Source: Pseudomonadota bacterium
GTDB taxonomy: Bacteria; Pseudomonadota; Gammaproteobacteria; Xanthomonadales; SZUA-38
Length of the DNA stretch: 64,000 nucleotides
Reading direction: 5' to 3'
Assembly: GCA_039033415.1 (NCBI GenBank)
Contig: JBCCCR010000023.1
Coordinates: 1-64,000 of the forward strand
A program made the translations under genes and the position numbers. The notes beneath the pieces are model-generated. The model was not told where the DNA came from. It made no database searches and saw only the letters and a program-made list of their open reading frames with translations. Below, piece after piece: positions 43,457 through 52,128 of this stretch. Numbering within the stretch: the stretch's first letter is position 1; every line of letters begins with the position of its first letter.

Positions 43457-44719
43457 GTGAAGGCTGATTGGAACATGGATCGCCCGCGTCAGCGGTCAAT
43501 CGCCACCGTCAGCAAGCCTGCCGGCTGGATCGCCATGACGCTGCTTGGTGGACTGACGCTGGGGCTGTTTGTCTGGGCCGGCATCAACCTGTTCCTGGTC
43601 AAGGAAGCAGTAGACCGAGACGAACTCTGGACGGATACCGTGACGCGGGGAACACTCACCTGGGAAGTCGCGGCAGCGGGCTCGCTTCATCCGGCCAACA
43701 CGCGCGTTGTATCTACGCTGATCGCAGGCCAGGTCGTGGAGCGGCACCTGGAGGTAGGAGACGCCCTGAAGCCAGGAACACGGATTGTCACGCTGGAAAA
43801 TTTGAGCGAAAAACGTCGGCAGCTCGAAATCGGGCAAGACCTGCAGATGGCCCAGGCGGAGTTGTCCGAGCTCATGGGCGAGCTGGAAACCCGAGCGCTC
43901 GAACGCGAAAAGGTTCGCCACGAGCTGGCCTTTGAGCTGCAGGACGCGCGACGTCGCGCGGAAGCCAGCCGGTCCCTGGGGGTCGGCGTACTTCCGGAAA
44001 TCGAGATCCTCCGGCTGGAGGAACGGGTTGAGGCTCTGGAGACTCTGCTCAGCGTCGAAGAAAAGCGAGCGCACGCCGCGGCCGCATCCGCCGGCGCTCA
44101 GGTCCAGCAGCAGCGGACGCGTGTCGTACAGCTGGAGCGCCTCAAAGATTTCCAGGACCAGGTAGTCGACTCCCTGCAAATCAGAAGCACAGTGACCGGG
44201 GTGCTGAAGACCCTGCCCGTCCAGCCCGGACAATGGCTCGCCGAGGGCATCGCGCTGGCGGAGGTAGTCGAGCCGGGCGAGCTGATTGCGCGACTGCAGG
44301 TGCCCGAAAGCGCCGCTGCGGCTTTACGAACCGGCCTCGCCGCCCGGCTGAATGCCCGCGGTATCGAGCTTGAGGGAGTTGTCAGCCGAATCGATCCTGC
44401 GGTGAGTGCAGGCACCATTACAGTAGATATTGATCTTGAGTCAGCGCCCGAAACGCTTCGTAACGACCTGAGCATTCAGGGCTACATCGAACTGGATCGC
44501 CTGGAAAACGTACTGTCTGTTACCCGCCCGGTCGGCGTCGATCCACAAACGTCGGCACAGCTATATCGGCTCAATGAAAAAGTGGTTGAGCCGGTGGTCG
44601 TAGGCCTTGGACGCGTTGCGGGTGATCGTATCGAAGTGAAAAGTGGGCTATCGGCAGGCGATCAAATCGTGTTGTCTCAAGCTGGTAACAGCCAGCGCAA
44701 TCTTTCTGCAGCCAGGTAA
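43457..44719 (+). CDS. HlyD-family periplasmic adaptor
   Basis: 420 residues from GTG 43457, four bases after the permease stop. One membrane helix (about 28-50, WIAMTLLGGLTLGLFVWAGI), biotinyl-lipoyl halves (VVERHLEVGDALKPGTRIV and VLKTLPVQPGQWLAEGIALAEV) around a long coiled-coil hairpin (110-245). It is a MacA-type adaptor linking the MacB-like permease to an outer-membrane channel, not seen here. Confidence 0.9.
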   Translation: MKADWNMDRPRQRSIATVSKPAGWIAMTLLGGLTLGLFVWAGINLFLVKEAVDRDELWTDTVTRGTLTWEVAAAGSLHPANTRVVSTLIAGQVVERHLEVGDALKPGTRIVTLENLSEKRRQLEIGQDLQMAQAELSELMGELETRALEREKVRHELAFELQDARRRAEASRSLGVGVLPEIEILRLEERVEALETLLSVEEKRAHAAAASAGAQVQQQRTRVVQLERLKDFQDQVVDSLQIRSTVTGVLKTLPVQPGQWLAEGIALAEVVEPGELIARLQVPESAAAALRTGLAARLNARGIELEGVVSRIDPAVSAGTITVDIDLESAPETLRNDLSIQGYIELDRLENVLSVTRPVGVDPQTSAQLYRLNEKVVEPVVVGLGRVAGDRIEVKSGLSAGDQIVLSQAGNSQRNLSAAR

Positions 44720-44731
44720 AACGGACTCGCT

Positions 44732-45469
44732 ATGAATACCAATCGACCAATGATTTCACTTGACGATGCGGTGCGCGTTTTCTCCGCGGAAACCGTCGAA
44801 ACCAGCGCCCTCGACGGCGTTTCGTTGCGGATCGACCGCGGCGAATTCGTCGCCATCGCCGGGCCTTCAGGCGGCGGCAAAACCACCCTGCTTTCGGTCC
44901 TGGGCCTGCTAGACACCCTGAATTCCGGCGGCTACCAGCTTGACGGCGAGGACACGATCGGCATGAGCGCTGGCGAGCGAGCCGTGATTAGGAATCGCAA
45001 GATTGGATTTATCTTTCAGTCGTTCAACCTCCTCGGCGATCTAACAGTCTTCGAGAACGTCGAGCTTCCCTTGTCGTACCGAGGCATGAGCGAAAAAATT
45101 CGGCGGCTGCGGGTCCAGGAAGCGATCGAACGTGTCGGGATGGCCCATCGGTCCGGTCACTACCCGTCGCAGCTATCGGGGGGGCAGCAGCAGCGGGTTG
45201 CGGTGGCACGCGCTATCGCAGGCAATCCCGCCGTCCTCCTGGCGGACGAACCGACGGGTAACCTGGATATGGACAGCGGCCAAGAAGTGCTCGACCTGCT
45301 AACCGAGCTTCACCGCACCGGGTCCACCATCGTTATCGTCACCCATGATCCCGCGTGCGCGAGACGCGCCGGCCGGATTGAATATCTTCTGGATGGCCGC
45401 CTTATCAAATCCGCGGACGTAACGCTTGAGCTTCAGCAACGAGGTTTCGTCTCGGTTGCGGCGGGTTGA
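44732..45469 (+). CDS. MacB/LolD-type ABC transporter ATP-binding protein
   Basis: 245 residues with Walker [15 protein letters not shown]-loop [20 protein letters not shown], signature [17 protein letters not shown], Walker [14 protein letters not shown] and H-loop [16 protein letters not shown]. It supplies ATP hydrolysis to the ADOP-type permease encoded two genes upstream. Starts 12 bases after the adaptor stop. Confidence 0.93.
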   Translation: MNTNRPMISLDDAVRVFSAETVETSALDGVSLRIDRGEFVAIAGPSGGGKTTLLSVLGLLDTLNSGGYQLDGEDTIGMSAGERAVIRNRKIGFIFQSFNLLGDLTVFENVELPLSYRGMSEKIRRLRVQEAIERVGMAHRSGHYPSQLSGGQQQRVAVARAIAGNPAVLLADEPTGNLDMDSGQEVLDLLTELHRTGSTIVIVTHDPACARRAGRIEYLLDGRLIKSADVTLELQQRGFVSVAAG

Positions 45470-45569
45470 TCGTTTGGCGATCAAACGGGTTATTCCTCAG
45501 CAGCGGGTCACCGCTGCGCAAGCTGATGGTACGAAACAGCGTGACTGCCACCGCCCCCGGCACAGTTGA

Positions 45570-46178
45570 TTGAAGTCGGTGAGGGGAGTCACAGGGTACG
45601 CCGCTGCGTTGGATCGTTTTGTGGCGGCCACGGAACGGGTCAGTTTCGCCGAACTTCATGCGCCCTACCTACCGCTGCTGCCGAAAGCCCCGGGAAGAAT
45701 TTTGGATGTGGGCGCCGGCATTGGTCGCGACGCATCTGTGCTGGCTGAAAAAGGCCATGTGGTGACGGCGGTTGAGCCCCTGCTCCAGTTCGTTGACGTG
45801 GCGGAAAGAACCTACGGCGAGGCGAAGATCCGATGGGTTGTAGACTCGCTGCCAAAGCTGGGACGACTCGATAAGCCTGACGAAGACTATGATTTCATCC
45901 TGGTGTCGGCAGTGTGGCACCATCTGACTGCCGACGAACGAATAAGCGCCATGTCCAGACTCTCCGAGCTGACGTCCCCGGGCGGCATTTTGGCGCTGTC
46001 GCTGCGGAATGGTCCTGCAGGTGTGGGAGCGCACGTTATTCCCACCGACAGCGGGGAAACCATTGAGCTGGCCGGGAGCCTCGGCTTCGAAACCGTTGTT
46101 TCATCTCTAAACCAGCCGAGTCTGATCGCAGAGAAAGCCGAGGTGACGTGGTCGAAACTGGCTTTCCGGCGACTCTGA
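45570..46178 (+). CDS. Class I SAM-dependent methyltransferase
   Basis: 202 residues from a TTG; a GTG three codons later is possible. Motif I ILDVGAGIGRDASVLAEKGH, an acidic motif II (VTAVEPLLQFVDVAERTYG), YDFILVSAVWHHLTADER and LTSPGGILALSLRNGP place it in Rossmann-fold methyltransferases. The substrate cannot be read. It stands alone after the efflux operon. Confidence 0.8.
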   Translation: MKSVRGVTGYAAALDRFVAATERVSFAELHAPYLPLLPKAPGRILDVGAGIGRDASVLAEKGHVVTAVEPLLQFVDVAERTYGEAKIRWVVDSLPKLGRLDKPDEDYDFILVSAVWHHLTADERISAMSRLSELTSPGGILALSLRNGPAGVGAHVIPTDSGETIELAGSLGFETVVSSLNQPSLIAEKAEVTWSKLAFRRL

Positions 46179-46298
46179 CAAAACGAGCCGAGAAGAGATA
46201 CGTAAGACAGAGTCCGTGCGGTAAGCGAACGCGGGTCACTCAGACTCACTTTACGTTTCCCCAAGTAACGACAAGGCTCTCTCCGCGATTTACATTCC

Positions 46299-48050
46299 CT
46301 AGGGTGGAGCAACTGGGATTCGCGGAACCAGCAGGTAGGAGTCATATGCGCCGCCAAAATGCAGGACATGTAGGCCCTTGTTGTCCGACGTGACCTTTTG
46401 GAAGATCGGTGCGTGAACCGTGTCGCGCGGACTCACCGTCAGCCTGAGTCCCTCGCCCGCATAAAAGAAGGTGCTGCTCGGACAAAACGCGAAATGAAGC
46501 GGCACCACTTCGCCGGGTTTCAGCGGCAAATGAGAGTCTCCGGCCGGTATGGGTAACCATGGCTTGGAGGCGTTGACGTCGAGCGCTCTGCGGGAAGCGC
46601 GGCAGTAGCCGCGCGTCAGAACGTCCTCCTCGCTACCCACCGATCCGTTAAAGCGAATCGGAGCTCTCGTCTTGTCCAGCTTATCCACATAGCCACAAAG
46701 GGCCACATCCTGCGGACTCGGCAGGCCGGCCGCTGCCGGCCTGACCTCAACCCACACTTTCAACATCATGTAGCCAGACAGTTCGGTGTCGTCATCGAAA
46801 ACCATTTCGAAGCGCGCTTGGCCATTCTGGGCGTCGTAAGAGACCTCTGCCGACGACTTGGATTCATCGTTTGCTAGTCCATCTGACGTGAGAAAGAGGC
46901 GCTCGTACTCGGTGTGTGGTAATGGCCACTCACGCTCACGGCGCACCTCTTTGATCGTTTCGCGATCCGATCGAACCTCAAGCCGAATGTAGGGCGCCTC
47001 CGCAAAGTCGTTTTCGACCTGCCTCAAAAAATGATCCATAAACTGCCGCTGAAGCTCGAGGCATTCCGGCGAGTAGAACTCGGCCCACTTGCCGTTTCGA
47101 TGGGTATACAGCCATTTCTTGTCGCTGCTCGCCTTTTCGTACGCACGAAAAGTGCCCATCGTGTGCAGCTCGTGATCAGAAAATGATGCACCGACAAGCA
47201 TCGGCACAGTGATGTTCTCAAGCGGCGGTGCTTTTGCCCGCCAATAGTCGTCATACATCGGATGGCGATCCAGAATCTTCGGGGGAATCGCCTCTTCAAT
47301 CGCCAGATATTCCTCAAGAGGCACGTTCATCGATTCCTTCACCTCGGTGTGCCACCAGAAATCCAGAAAACCGATGTCGGCGACGCCAGCGCGACAAACC
47401 AGATCGTGGTAGAGGTTTGAAACGCCCTCCCAGGGAATGATGCACTTGAGGGCATTCGGAAGCTTTTGACCGTCAGGGACGGCGGCCGCCAGGTATTGGC
47501 TAATACAAAGAAAGCTCACACCGCACAGGCCAACGCCTCCGTCGGACCACGGTTGCTCTCCAACCCAGGCAATCGCATCACGGAATGTCTGACCCTGATG
47601 CTCTGACAGGATGGTGGGTGGTCCGCCGCTATTGGCAAAGCCCGGCAGGTTTAGGTTTACGAGGTTGTAGCCGGCAGGCACCCAAAAGCCCGGATCCGGA
47701 GACTCCCAGCTGGTCAGCGTGGAGAACCTCGGCCGTGCACCGGCCTGTGGGATCAACCGATACTGCGACGGCGGGCCGCCAAACGGTGTGTTTCCCAATA
47801 CGCTGATTTTTCGGTTGTCATAGGGATGTGCGCACATGATGGTCGGGCGCGCGGCATCACCGGCCGATCGCGAGCGAAAGATATTGGCGGTCAGCTCAAA
47901 GCCGCCTGGCACCTCAATCGGTACGTCAAAGTGCGACTCGATGTCGGGGTCAGGTTCGTAGAGTTCGCACTGAGGCCGGAAGAACTGGCGGCTGCGCAGC
48001 GCGCGTTTCAGCATGGGCCACGCGGCCCCTAGCGTATCGAGCTTTCCCAT
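46299..48050 (-). CDS. CocE/NonD family hydrolase (peptidase S15-like)
   Basis: 583 residues. The catalytic domain has the nucleophile motif GGVGLCGVSFLCISQYLAAA, an upstream IMCAHPYDNRK block and VPMLVGASFSDHELHTMG, which probably carries the acid/His triad. The C-terminal 230 residues form a jelly-roll PepX_C domain (LMLKVWVEVRP-like, RGYCRASRRALDVN). Such enzymes cleave acyl or proline-linked bonds; substrate unknown. No signal peptide. Confidence 0.85.
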   Translation of the reverse strand: MGKLDTLGAAWPMLKRALRSRQFFRPQCELYEPDPDIESHFDVPIEVPGGFELTANIFRSRSAGDAARPTIMCAHPYDNRKISVLGNTPFGGPPSQYRLIPQAGARPRFSTLTSWESPDPGFWVPAGYNLVNLNLPGFANSGGPPTILSEHQGQTFRDAIAWVGEQPWSDGGVGLCGVSFLCISQYLAAAVPDGQKLPNALKCIIPWEGVSNLYHDLVCRAGVADIGFLDFWWHTEVKESMNVPLEEYLAIEEAIPPKILDRHPMYDDYWRAKAPPLENITVPMLVGASFSDHELHTMGTFRAYEKASSDKKWLYTHRNGKWAEFYSPECLELQRQFMDHFLRQVENDFAEAPYIRLEVRSDRETIKEVRREREWPLPHTEYERLFLTSDGLANDESKSSAEVSYDAQNGQARFEMVFDDDTELSGYMMLKVWVEVRPAAAGLPSPQDVALCGYVDKLDKTRAPIRFNGSVGSEEDVLTRGYCRASRRALDVNASKPWLPIPAGDSHLPLKPGEVVPLHFAFCPSSTFFYAGEGLRLTVSPRDTVHAPIFQKVTSDNKGLHVLHFGGAYDSYLLVPRIPVAPP

Positions 48051-48108
48051 CAGCGGTTGCCTCCACGACGTTGCTGCGAAAGCTTATGACAACTCCCGTG
48101 GGTTCAGC

Positions 48109-48744
48109 TTAACTCGGGTTAAGCGCTGTCCGACGCCTTCTCTTAAACCGACTGAAACCCTGTGGCGTGATGCCAAGAAACGCCGCGATATCGCGCTGGC
48201 GAACGCGATCAAGAACCGCTTCGTGGTACCGCTCCAAGAATTGATAGCGGATTTCCGTATCGACGCGGCTCTTTGCGGACAACACCTCCTTATCAAAGCA
48301 AAGGGTCTCCATCGCTTTGAGCCGAAGGTAACGTCCAAGCTCACCACCGCCGATAAATTCATTGCGAAACAGCGTGTCGGGGATGGCAACCGCCGCCAGC
48401 TCGGTTAATGCGATCAGGTCATCGGCGGCGTATTGCTGTGTCCACGCGCTGGTCAGGTTCGCGCAGACCTGGCCCTTTTCAAAAAATCGGGCAATCGAAA
48501 TCTGCCCGTCAAGATGGGTTTGTCGCGATGCCGCTATCCCCTGGGTGATAAAAAACCATCGCTCGGCGATTTCAGTCTGCCGGTCGATCACTTCGTCAGG
48601 CGCAAATTGAACGACGTCGAATTGTGGCGCCAGACCCACCCAGTCGGCATCGCTCAGCGCTATGCCCAAGCGGGCCATGTCACTGAGGAGTGCAGCCAAT
48701 GGCTTCTTTATCGCACTCCGATTTTGGGGTTCTTCCAGGGCCAT
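48109..48744 (-). CDS. Crp/Fnr-family regulator, short HTH form
   Basis: 211 residues. The cyclic-nucleotide-binding fold spans about 30-150 (FAPDEVIDRQTEIAERWFFITQGIAAS, then GQISIARFFEKGQVC), followed by the dimerisation helix and a compact HTH ending IAAFLGITPQGFSRFKRRR. This short C-terminal end is common in a Crp subgroup with LGITP-x-x-FSR. Divergent from the AraC gene; effector unknown. Confidence 0.82.
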   Translation of the reverse strand: MALEEPQNRSAIKKPLAALLSDMARLGIALSDADWVGLAPQFDVVQFAPDEVIDRQTEIAERWFFITQGIAASRQTHLDGQISIARFFEKGQVCANLTSAWTQQYAADDLIALTELAAVAIPDTLFRNEFIGGGELGRYLRLKAMETLCFDKEVLSAKSRVDTEIRYQFLERYHEAVLDRVRQRDIAAFLGITPQGFSRFKRRRRTALNPS

Positions 48745-48900
48745 GTTTTCGCCTATGAAAACGCGCTCAAGCTTGGCAGCTTAGAGATCGATCAAGATTC
48801 AGTCCTGAACCAAGGTTAACTCGGCACCACACGCAACCCAGCCCAAAAAGAAGAAACACATGCCACAACGGAAGGTACACTAGAGTTCGTTCCACGCTGG

Positions 48901-49359
48901 GTGTCAACCGCTTCCATGCTCACCAAAGAACGACTAATTCGACTGTGCAGGGCCCGTGACCAGCTTCGCGATACGGATGGGGCGCTGTCCATCGATGAGA
49001 TTGCCAGCGACGCCGCTTTGTCGCGTTATCACTTTATTCGCCAGTTCAAAGCGGTGTTCGGGGAAACGCCTGTTCAGTACCGCACACGGATGCGCCTGGA
49101 CTGCGCCAAGCGCCTCCTGGTCGAAGAAAACCACTCCATCACAGACATCTGCATGATGGTAGGGTTTTCCAGCCTGGGCAGTTTTAGCGCCCTTTTTTCG
49201 CAACGGTTTGGCCGGCCGCCCTCAGCGTTTCGAAAAGCGCTTACGGGCTCTGGCGAATCGCTGTCGCCGGGCTGCATCACGCTGATGAACGCGGCTCAAA
49301 CGCACAATTCGCAAATTTTAAGAAGCGACGACCCAACCGAACCGGTTGAAATAGGCTAA
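48901..49359 (+). CDS. AraC-family HTH regulator
   Basis: 152 residues from GTG (ATG 48916 is equally possible). Two HTH motifs fill most of the protein: SIDEIASDAALSRYHFIRQFKAVFGETPVQYRTRMRLD (first, landmark) and ITDICMMVGFSSLGSFSALFSQRFGRPPSAFRK (second, landmark). There is no N-terminal sensing domain. It lies 22 bases upstream of a VOC gene and may regulate it. Confidence 0.87.
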   Translation: MSTASMLTKERLIRLCRARDQLRDTDGALSIDEIASDAALSRYHFIRQFKAVFGETPVQYRTRMRLDCAKRLLVEENHSITDICMMVGFSSLGSFSALFSQRFGRPPSAFRKALTGSGESLSPGCITLMNAAQTHNSQILRSDDPTEPVEIG

Positions 49360-49381
49360 CTCACCAAGCAGGAAGCCTCGC

Positions 49382-49768
49382 ATGAAGATCAAACTGAACG
49401 GCATTTTTGTTGATGACCAGCAAAAGGCGCTCGACTTTTACACCGACATCCTGGGGTTCAAAAAGAGCCAGGACTTTCCTGTCGGGGAGTTTCGGTGGAT
49501 CACCGTTGCATCACCCGAAGGCGGCGACGCTGAGCTTGCCTTAGAACCCAACGCCAATCCCGACGCCCGGGTTTTTCAGGAAGCCATGTTCAAACAGGGT
49601 ATTCCGATGACCGCCTTTGAGGTCGATGACCTGGAGGGTGAGGTCAAGCGCCTGACTGACCTCGACGTGGCGTTTACCACCGGCCCTACGGATGCCGGCG
49701 AGGTGACCTTTGCGGTGTTTGTGGACACCTGTGGCAATCTGATTCAGATCTACCAGCCCAAGTCGTAA
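49382..49768 (+). CDS. VOC superfamily protein (glyoxalase/dioxygenase-like)
   Basis: 128 residues with AGGAAG six bases before the ATG. The pattern KIKLNGIFVDDQQKALDFYTDILGFKK, AELALEPNAN and VFVDTCGNLIQIYQPKS fits the two-module VOC fold. Metal ligands near the usual positions are partly replaced (Asn for His), so catalytic activity is uncertain. Probably co-transcribed with the AraC-like gene. Confidence 0.87.
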   Translation: MKIKLNGIFVDDQQKALDFYTDILGFKKSQDFPVGEFRWITVASPEGGDAELALEPNANPDARVFQEAMFKQGIPMTAFEVDDLEGEVKRLTDLDVAFTTGPTDAGEVTFAVFVDTCGNLIQIYQPKS

Positions 49769-49775
49769 CGTTCGT

Positions 49776-49802
49776 CGGCGGCCAAGCGCATCTTGGCCGC
49801 CG
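49776..49802. terminator. Bidirectional terminator hairpin
   Basis: CGGCGGCCAAG-CGCAT-CTTGGCCGCCG is a perfect 11-bp stem between the convergent VOC and serine hydrolase genes. A T-rich GATTCTTATTTC follows on the plus side and the first serine hydrolase stop lies just beyond it. Confidence 0.75.
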
Positions 49803-49807
49803 GATTC

Positions 49808-50929
49808 TTATTTCCCGACGAACGAGGCTAGAAACAGCTGTGCAAGCGGCGCGTTTTGGACCTCAGCTCGGTCGAGTGGATTGCCCCAGTAAAGGCCTTC
49901 CGAGTTGGCCAATGCGATCATGGTCAGCCCGATCGAGGGGATCTTGAGATAAAGAGCCGAGTATGCCTGGTCCCACCAGCCGGCGTGCCAGATCAGCTGA
50001 AGCCCTTTATAGTCCTGGGCATACCAACCGATGCCATACGGCGCCGTTCCACCACCGGTAAATGGCGTTGGCTGGAACATCGCCGCGCGCGAACGGTCCG
50101 AAATCAGCTCACCGCGGTCCAGGGCCATATCGAATCGCGCTAAGTCCAAAACTGTTGCGATGATGCCGCCGGCCGCGCCGTCTCCCTGAGGGGGTGGTGG
50201 ATCAGCCGGAATGATTTGCCCGGTCTCGTCGATGCGATGGGGCGGGGCCAGCTTTTGGGCGAGGCGTTCCGGGAGCGGCAGCGCACGGTGCTGCCGGGCG
50301 GATTCCAACATTGCGGCCGGGGTAAGCACCAGTTCGGCAACCAGCGTCGAAAACGGTTTTCCCGCCGCCGCCATCACCGGCCGTGAGGCCCAGGAGAAGA
50401 CCACCGGGTTATAGGAAAAAGCGCTGCCCGGAACGCCGGCAGCGGTGTGGGAAAGCAGGTGGCGGAGCGTGTGGCTGGCGGGGTCACACTGGAGATTGCG
50501 TGCAAAAACTGAAGGCTGCTGGCTGAAGCTTGCGCAGAATTCCGACCACCGGCTGTATTCGCCAATCGGCCGATCCAGTTCGACGAGACCGTCTTCCACC
50601 AGCCTCATGATCGCAACACCGGAAATAGGTTTTGTCACCGACGCAACGTTGTAGGGCGTGCTGGCCGTTGCAGCCACTGCGTTCTCGAGATCTGCCCACC
50701 CCAGGCCTGCCGCCAGCAGGAGCGATTGATCCTTTACCACCGCCAGGGACAGACCGGGGATGCGATGTTCCTTACGCAGCGCCTCAACTCGCAGCAGGAA
50801 GTCGGTCGTTGCGGGCGTCCGCTCTGGTTCAGCGAAAGGCGCTGTGGCGACGACCAGCGAGCCCAGGAATACCGTTGCCAACGATCGACAAATGCGGCCT
50901 ACCGCAGGTAGCGTTAGTGGAAATCTCAT
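49808..50929 (-). CDS. Serine hydrolase, beta-lactamase class C/esterase type
   Basis: The ATG at 50929 has AAGGAGG six bases upstream and opens a signal peptide (MRFPLTLPAVGRICRSLATVFLGS); 373 residues. The catalytic Ser-x-x-Lys motif is NVASVTKPISGVAIMRLVE and a Tyr-x-Asn-like YNP follows at AFSYNPVVFSW. Late blocks GIGWYAQDYKG and IWHAGWWDQAYSALY hold the His-x-Gly-like motif. Periplasmic esterase or DD-peptidase; substrate unknown. Confidence 0.85.
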   Translation of the reverse strand: MRFPLTLPAVGRICRSLATVFLGSLVVATAPFAEPERTPATTDFLLRVEALRKEHRIPGLSLAVVKDQSLLLAAGLGWADLENAVAATASTPYNVASVTKPISGVAIMRLVEDGLVELDRPIGEYSRWSEFCASFSQQPSVFARNLQCDPASHTLRHLLSHTAAGVPGSAFSYNPVVFSWASRPVMAAAGKPFSTLVAELVLTPAAMLESARQHRALPLPERLAQKLAPPHRIDETGQIIPADPPPPQGDGAAGGIIATVLDLARFDMALDRGELISDRSRAAMFQPTPFTGGGTAPYGIGWYAQDYKGLQLIWHAGWWDQAYSALYLKIPSIGLTMIALANSEGLYWGNPLDRAEVQNAPLAQLFLASFVGK

Positions 50930-51159
50930 GGTTGTCCTCCTTCCGTTTGCTGGTTGTCGGGATTGCCTCACTTTCAGCGCAGCTGCTGACTGGCAATCTC
51001 GTACCCGCTAAGTGGACGAGGATCGAGCGGATATCCTTACGTCGTTCGGTTTTCCTTTAGGGTTCAGCGTCTGGCAACAGGCGAAGCAGCGACAGGACAT
51101 CTGCCCAGACAGATCAGACAATCGCCGCGCTGGAATTCAGCGTGAGGCAAGCAGAGGGT

Positions 51160-51978
51160 TTAAGGAGTCGTCAACGCCGACTGCCGGGGCGCCCGGTCTG
51201 AGAAAATGCGGCAACTCATCGTGTCCTGCGGTCCCGGACACTCCCACCGCGCCGGTTCGCCCGCAACGGCTTCATTGGTCACGTTGATTGCGAGACCGGA
51301 AAGATAAGCCACAAAGCGTGCGACATGGCTGTCGTCGATCAAGCGCCCCCTGCTCCAGCGATATTGCTCGGCGTCTTGGCGGTCGTAAATCCGATTGCCC
51401 GCAGCATCAGCCGCGCTGTCGAAGGCCATTTCGAACCGATCGGTGGAAATCTGCGTGATGTTGTACTGGATTTTGCTGTTGTCGGGGAATACCACCCGAA
51501 CGTAGGGCGTTCCGGTCATGAATCGGTCTTTCTGGATTACGAGCAGCAAGGTAAAGAAGCGGTGCCACCCGAGCCAGGCGCCGTGCTTGTCCTCGAGGGC
51601 ATCGTGGATTCGAGAAACGTAATTCTGGTTCTCGATCACGTCATAGGCCGATTCCGCGGAGCGGCCGGCATGAATGGGCGGGGCCTTCAGCGGTTCGCGC
51701 GGCCACAGGCCGCTTAAGGGTCCTGAGACAGTCAGCATCGCCAGCACGGCCACGACCCAGGTTCGCTGCTGCCACGGCGTCCGCCGGTCCTCACTTTCGG
51801 GGCTCGGCGGCACCAGCATCACCAGCGCCGCACAGGCCAGCCAGGAAAAGAGCAGCGCGAGAAACGCCCAGAGCACCTTACGCCAGCCCCGAACCCGACG
51901 GGTTAGAAGGACGAGCGTCACCGGCACAAACACAAAAAATAACGCGAAAAAGAAGGAGAAGTCGTAAGAGACGTTCAT
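51160..51978 (-). CDS. Membrane protein of unknown function
   Basis: 272 residues. N-terminal membrane helices at about 8-28 (FFFALFFVFVPVTLVLL), 33-57 (VLWAFLALLFSWLACAALVML) and 72-88, then a soluble part with YDVIENQNYVSRIHDALEDKHGAWLGWHRFF, an aspartate/asparagine-rich middle and a C-terminal cysteine pair (WECPG, MSCRIF). I recognise no family. Frame is well supported by length and codon pattern. Confidence 0.55.
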   Translation of the reverse strand: MNVSYDFSFFFALFFVFVPVTLVLLTRRVRGWRKVLWAFLALLFSWLACAALVMLVPPSPESEDRRTPWQQRTWVVAVLAMLTVSGPLSGLWPREPLKAPPIHAGRSAESAYDVIENQNYVSRIHDALEDKHGAWLGWHRFFTLLLVIQKDRFMTGTPYVRVVFPDNSKIQYNITQISTDRFEMAFDSAADAAGNRIYDRQDAEQYRWSRGRLIDDSHVARFVAYLSGLAINVTNEAVAGEPARWECPGPQDTMSCRIFSDRAPRQSALTTP

Positions 51979-52128
51979 GGATCTGAGCTAAGTGTCTGGC
52001 CTGGCGATTTCAAGTCCGTCGCAGGAAATTTCATCATCAATTGGCGGTTTTGTCTCTCCAATTCGATTCACAGCCTGAGATCGCCGAAACGTTATCGGCG
52101 GCTAGCTATTTGAGTCTGGAGAAGATTG

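Noticed and set aside
45470-45500. Weak hairpin CGTTTG/CAAACG after the ABC ATPase gene
   Set aside because: Only six base pairs with no T tract; too weak to call.
47930-47960. GGGGTCAGGTTCG at about 47945 resembling the RAYT tip
   Set aside because: It lies inside the CocE-type gene, lacks a partner arm and encodes an ordinary acidic stretch; chance similarity.
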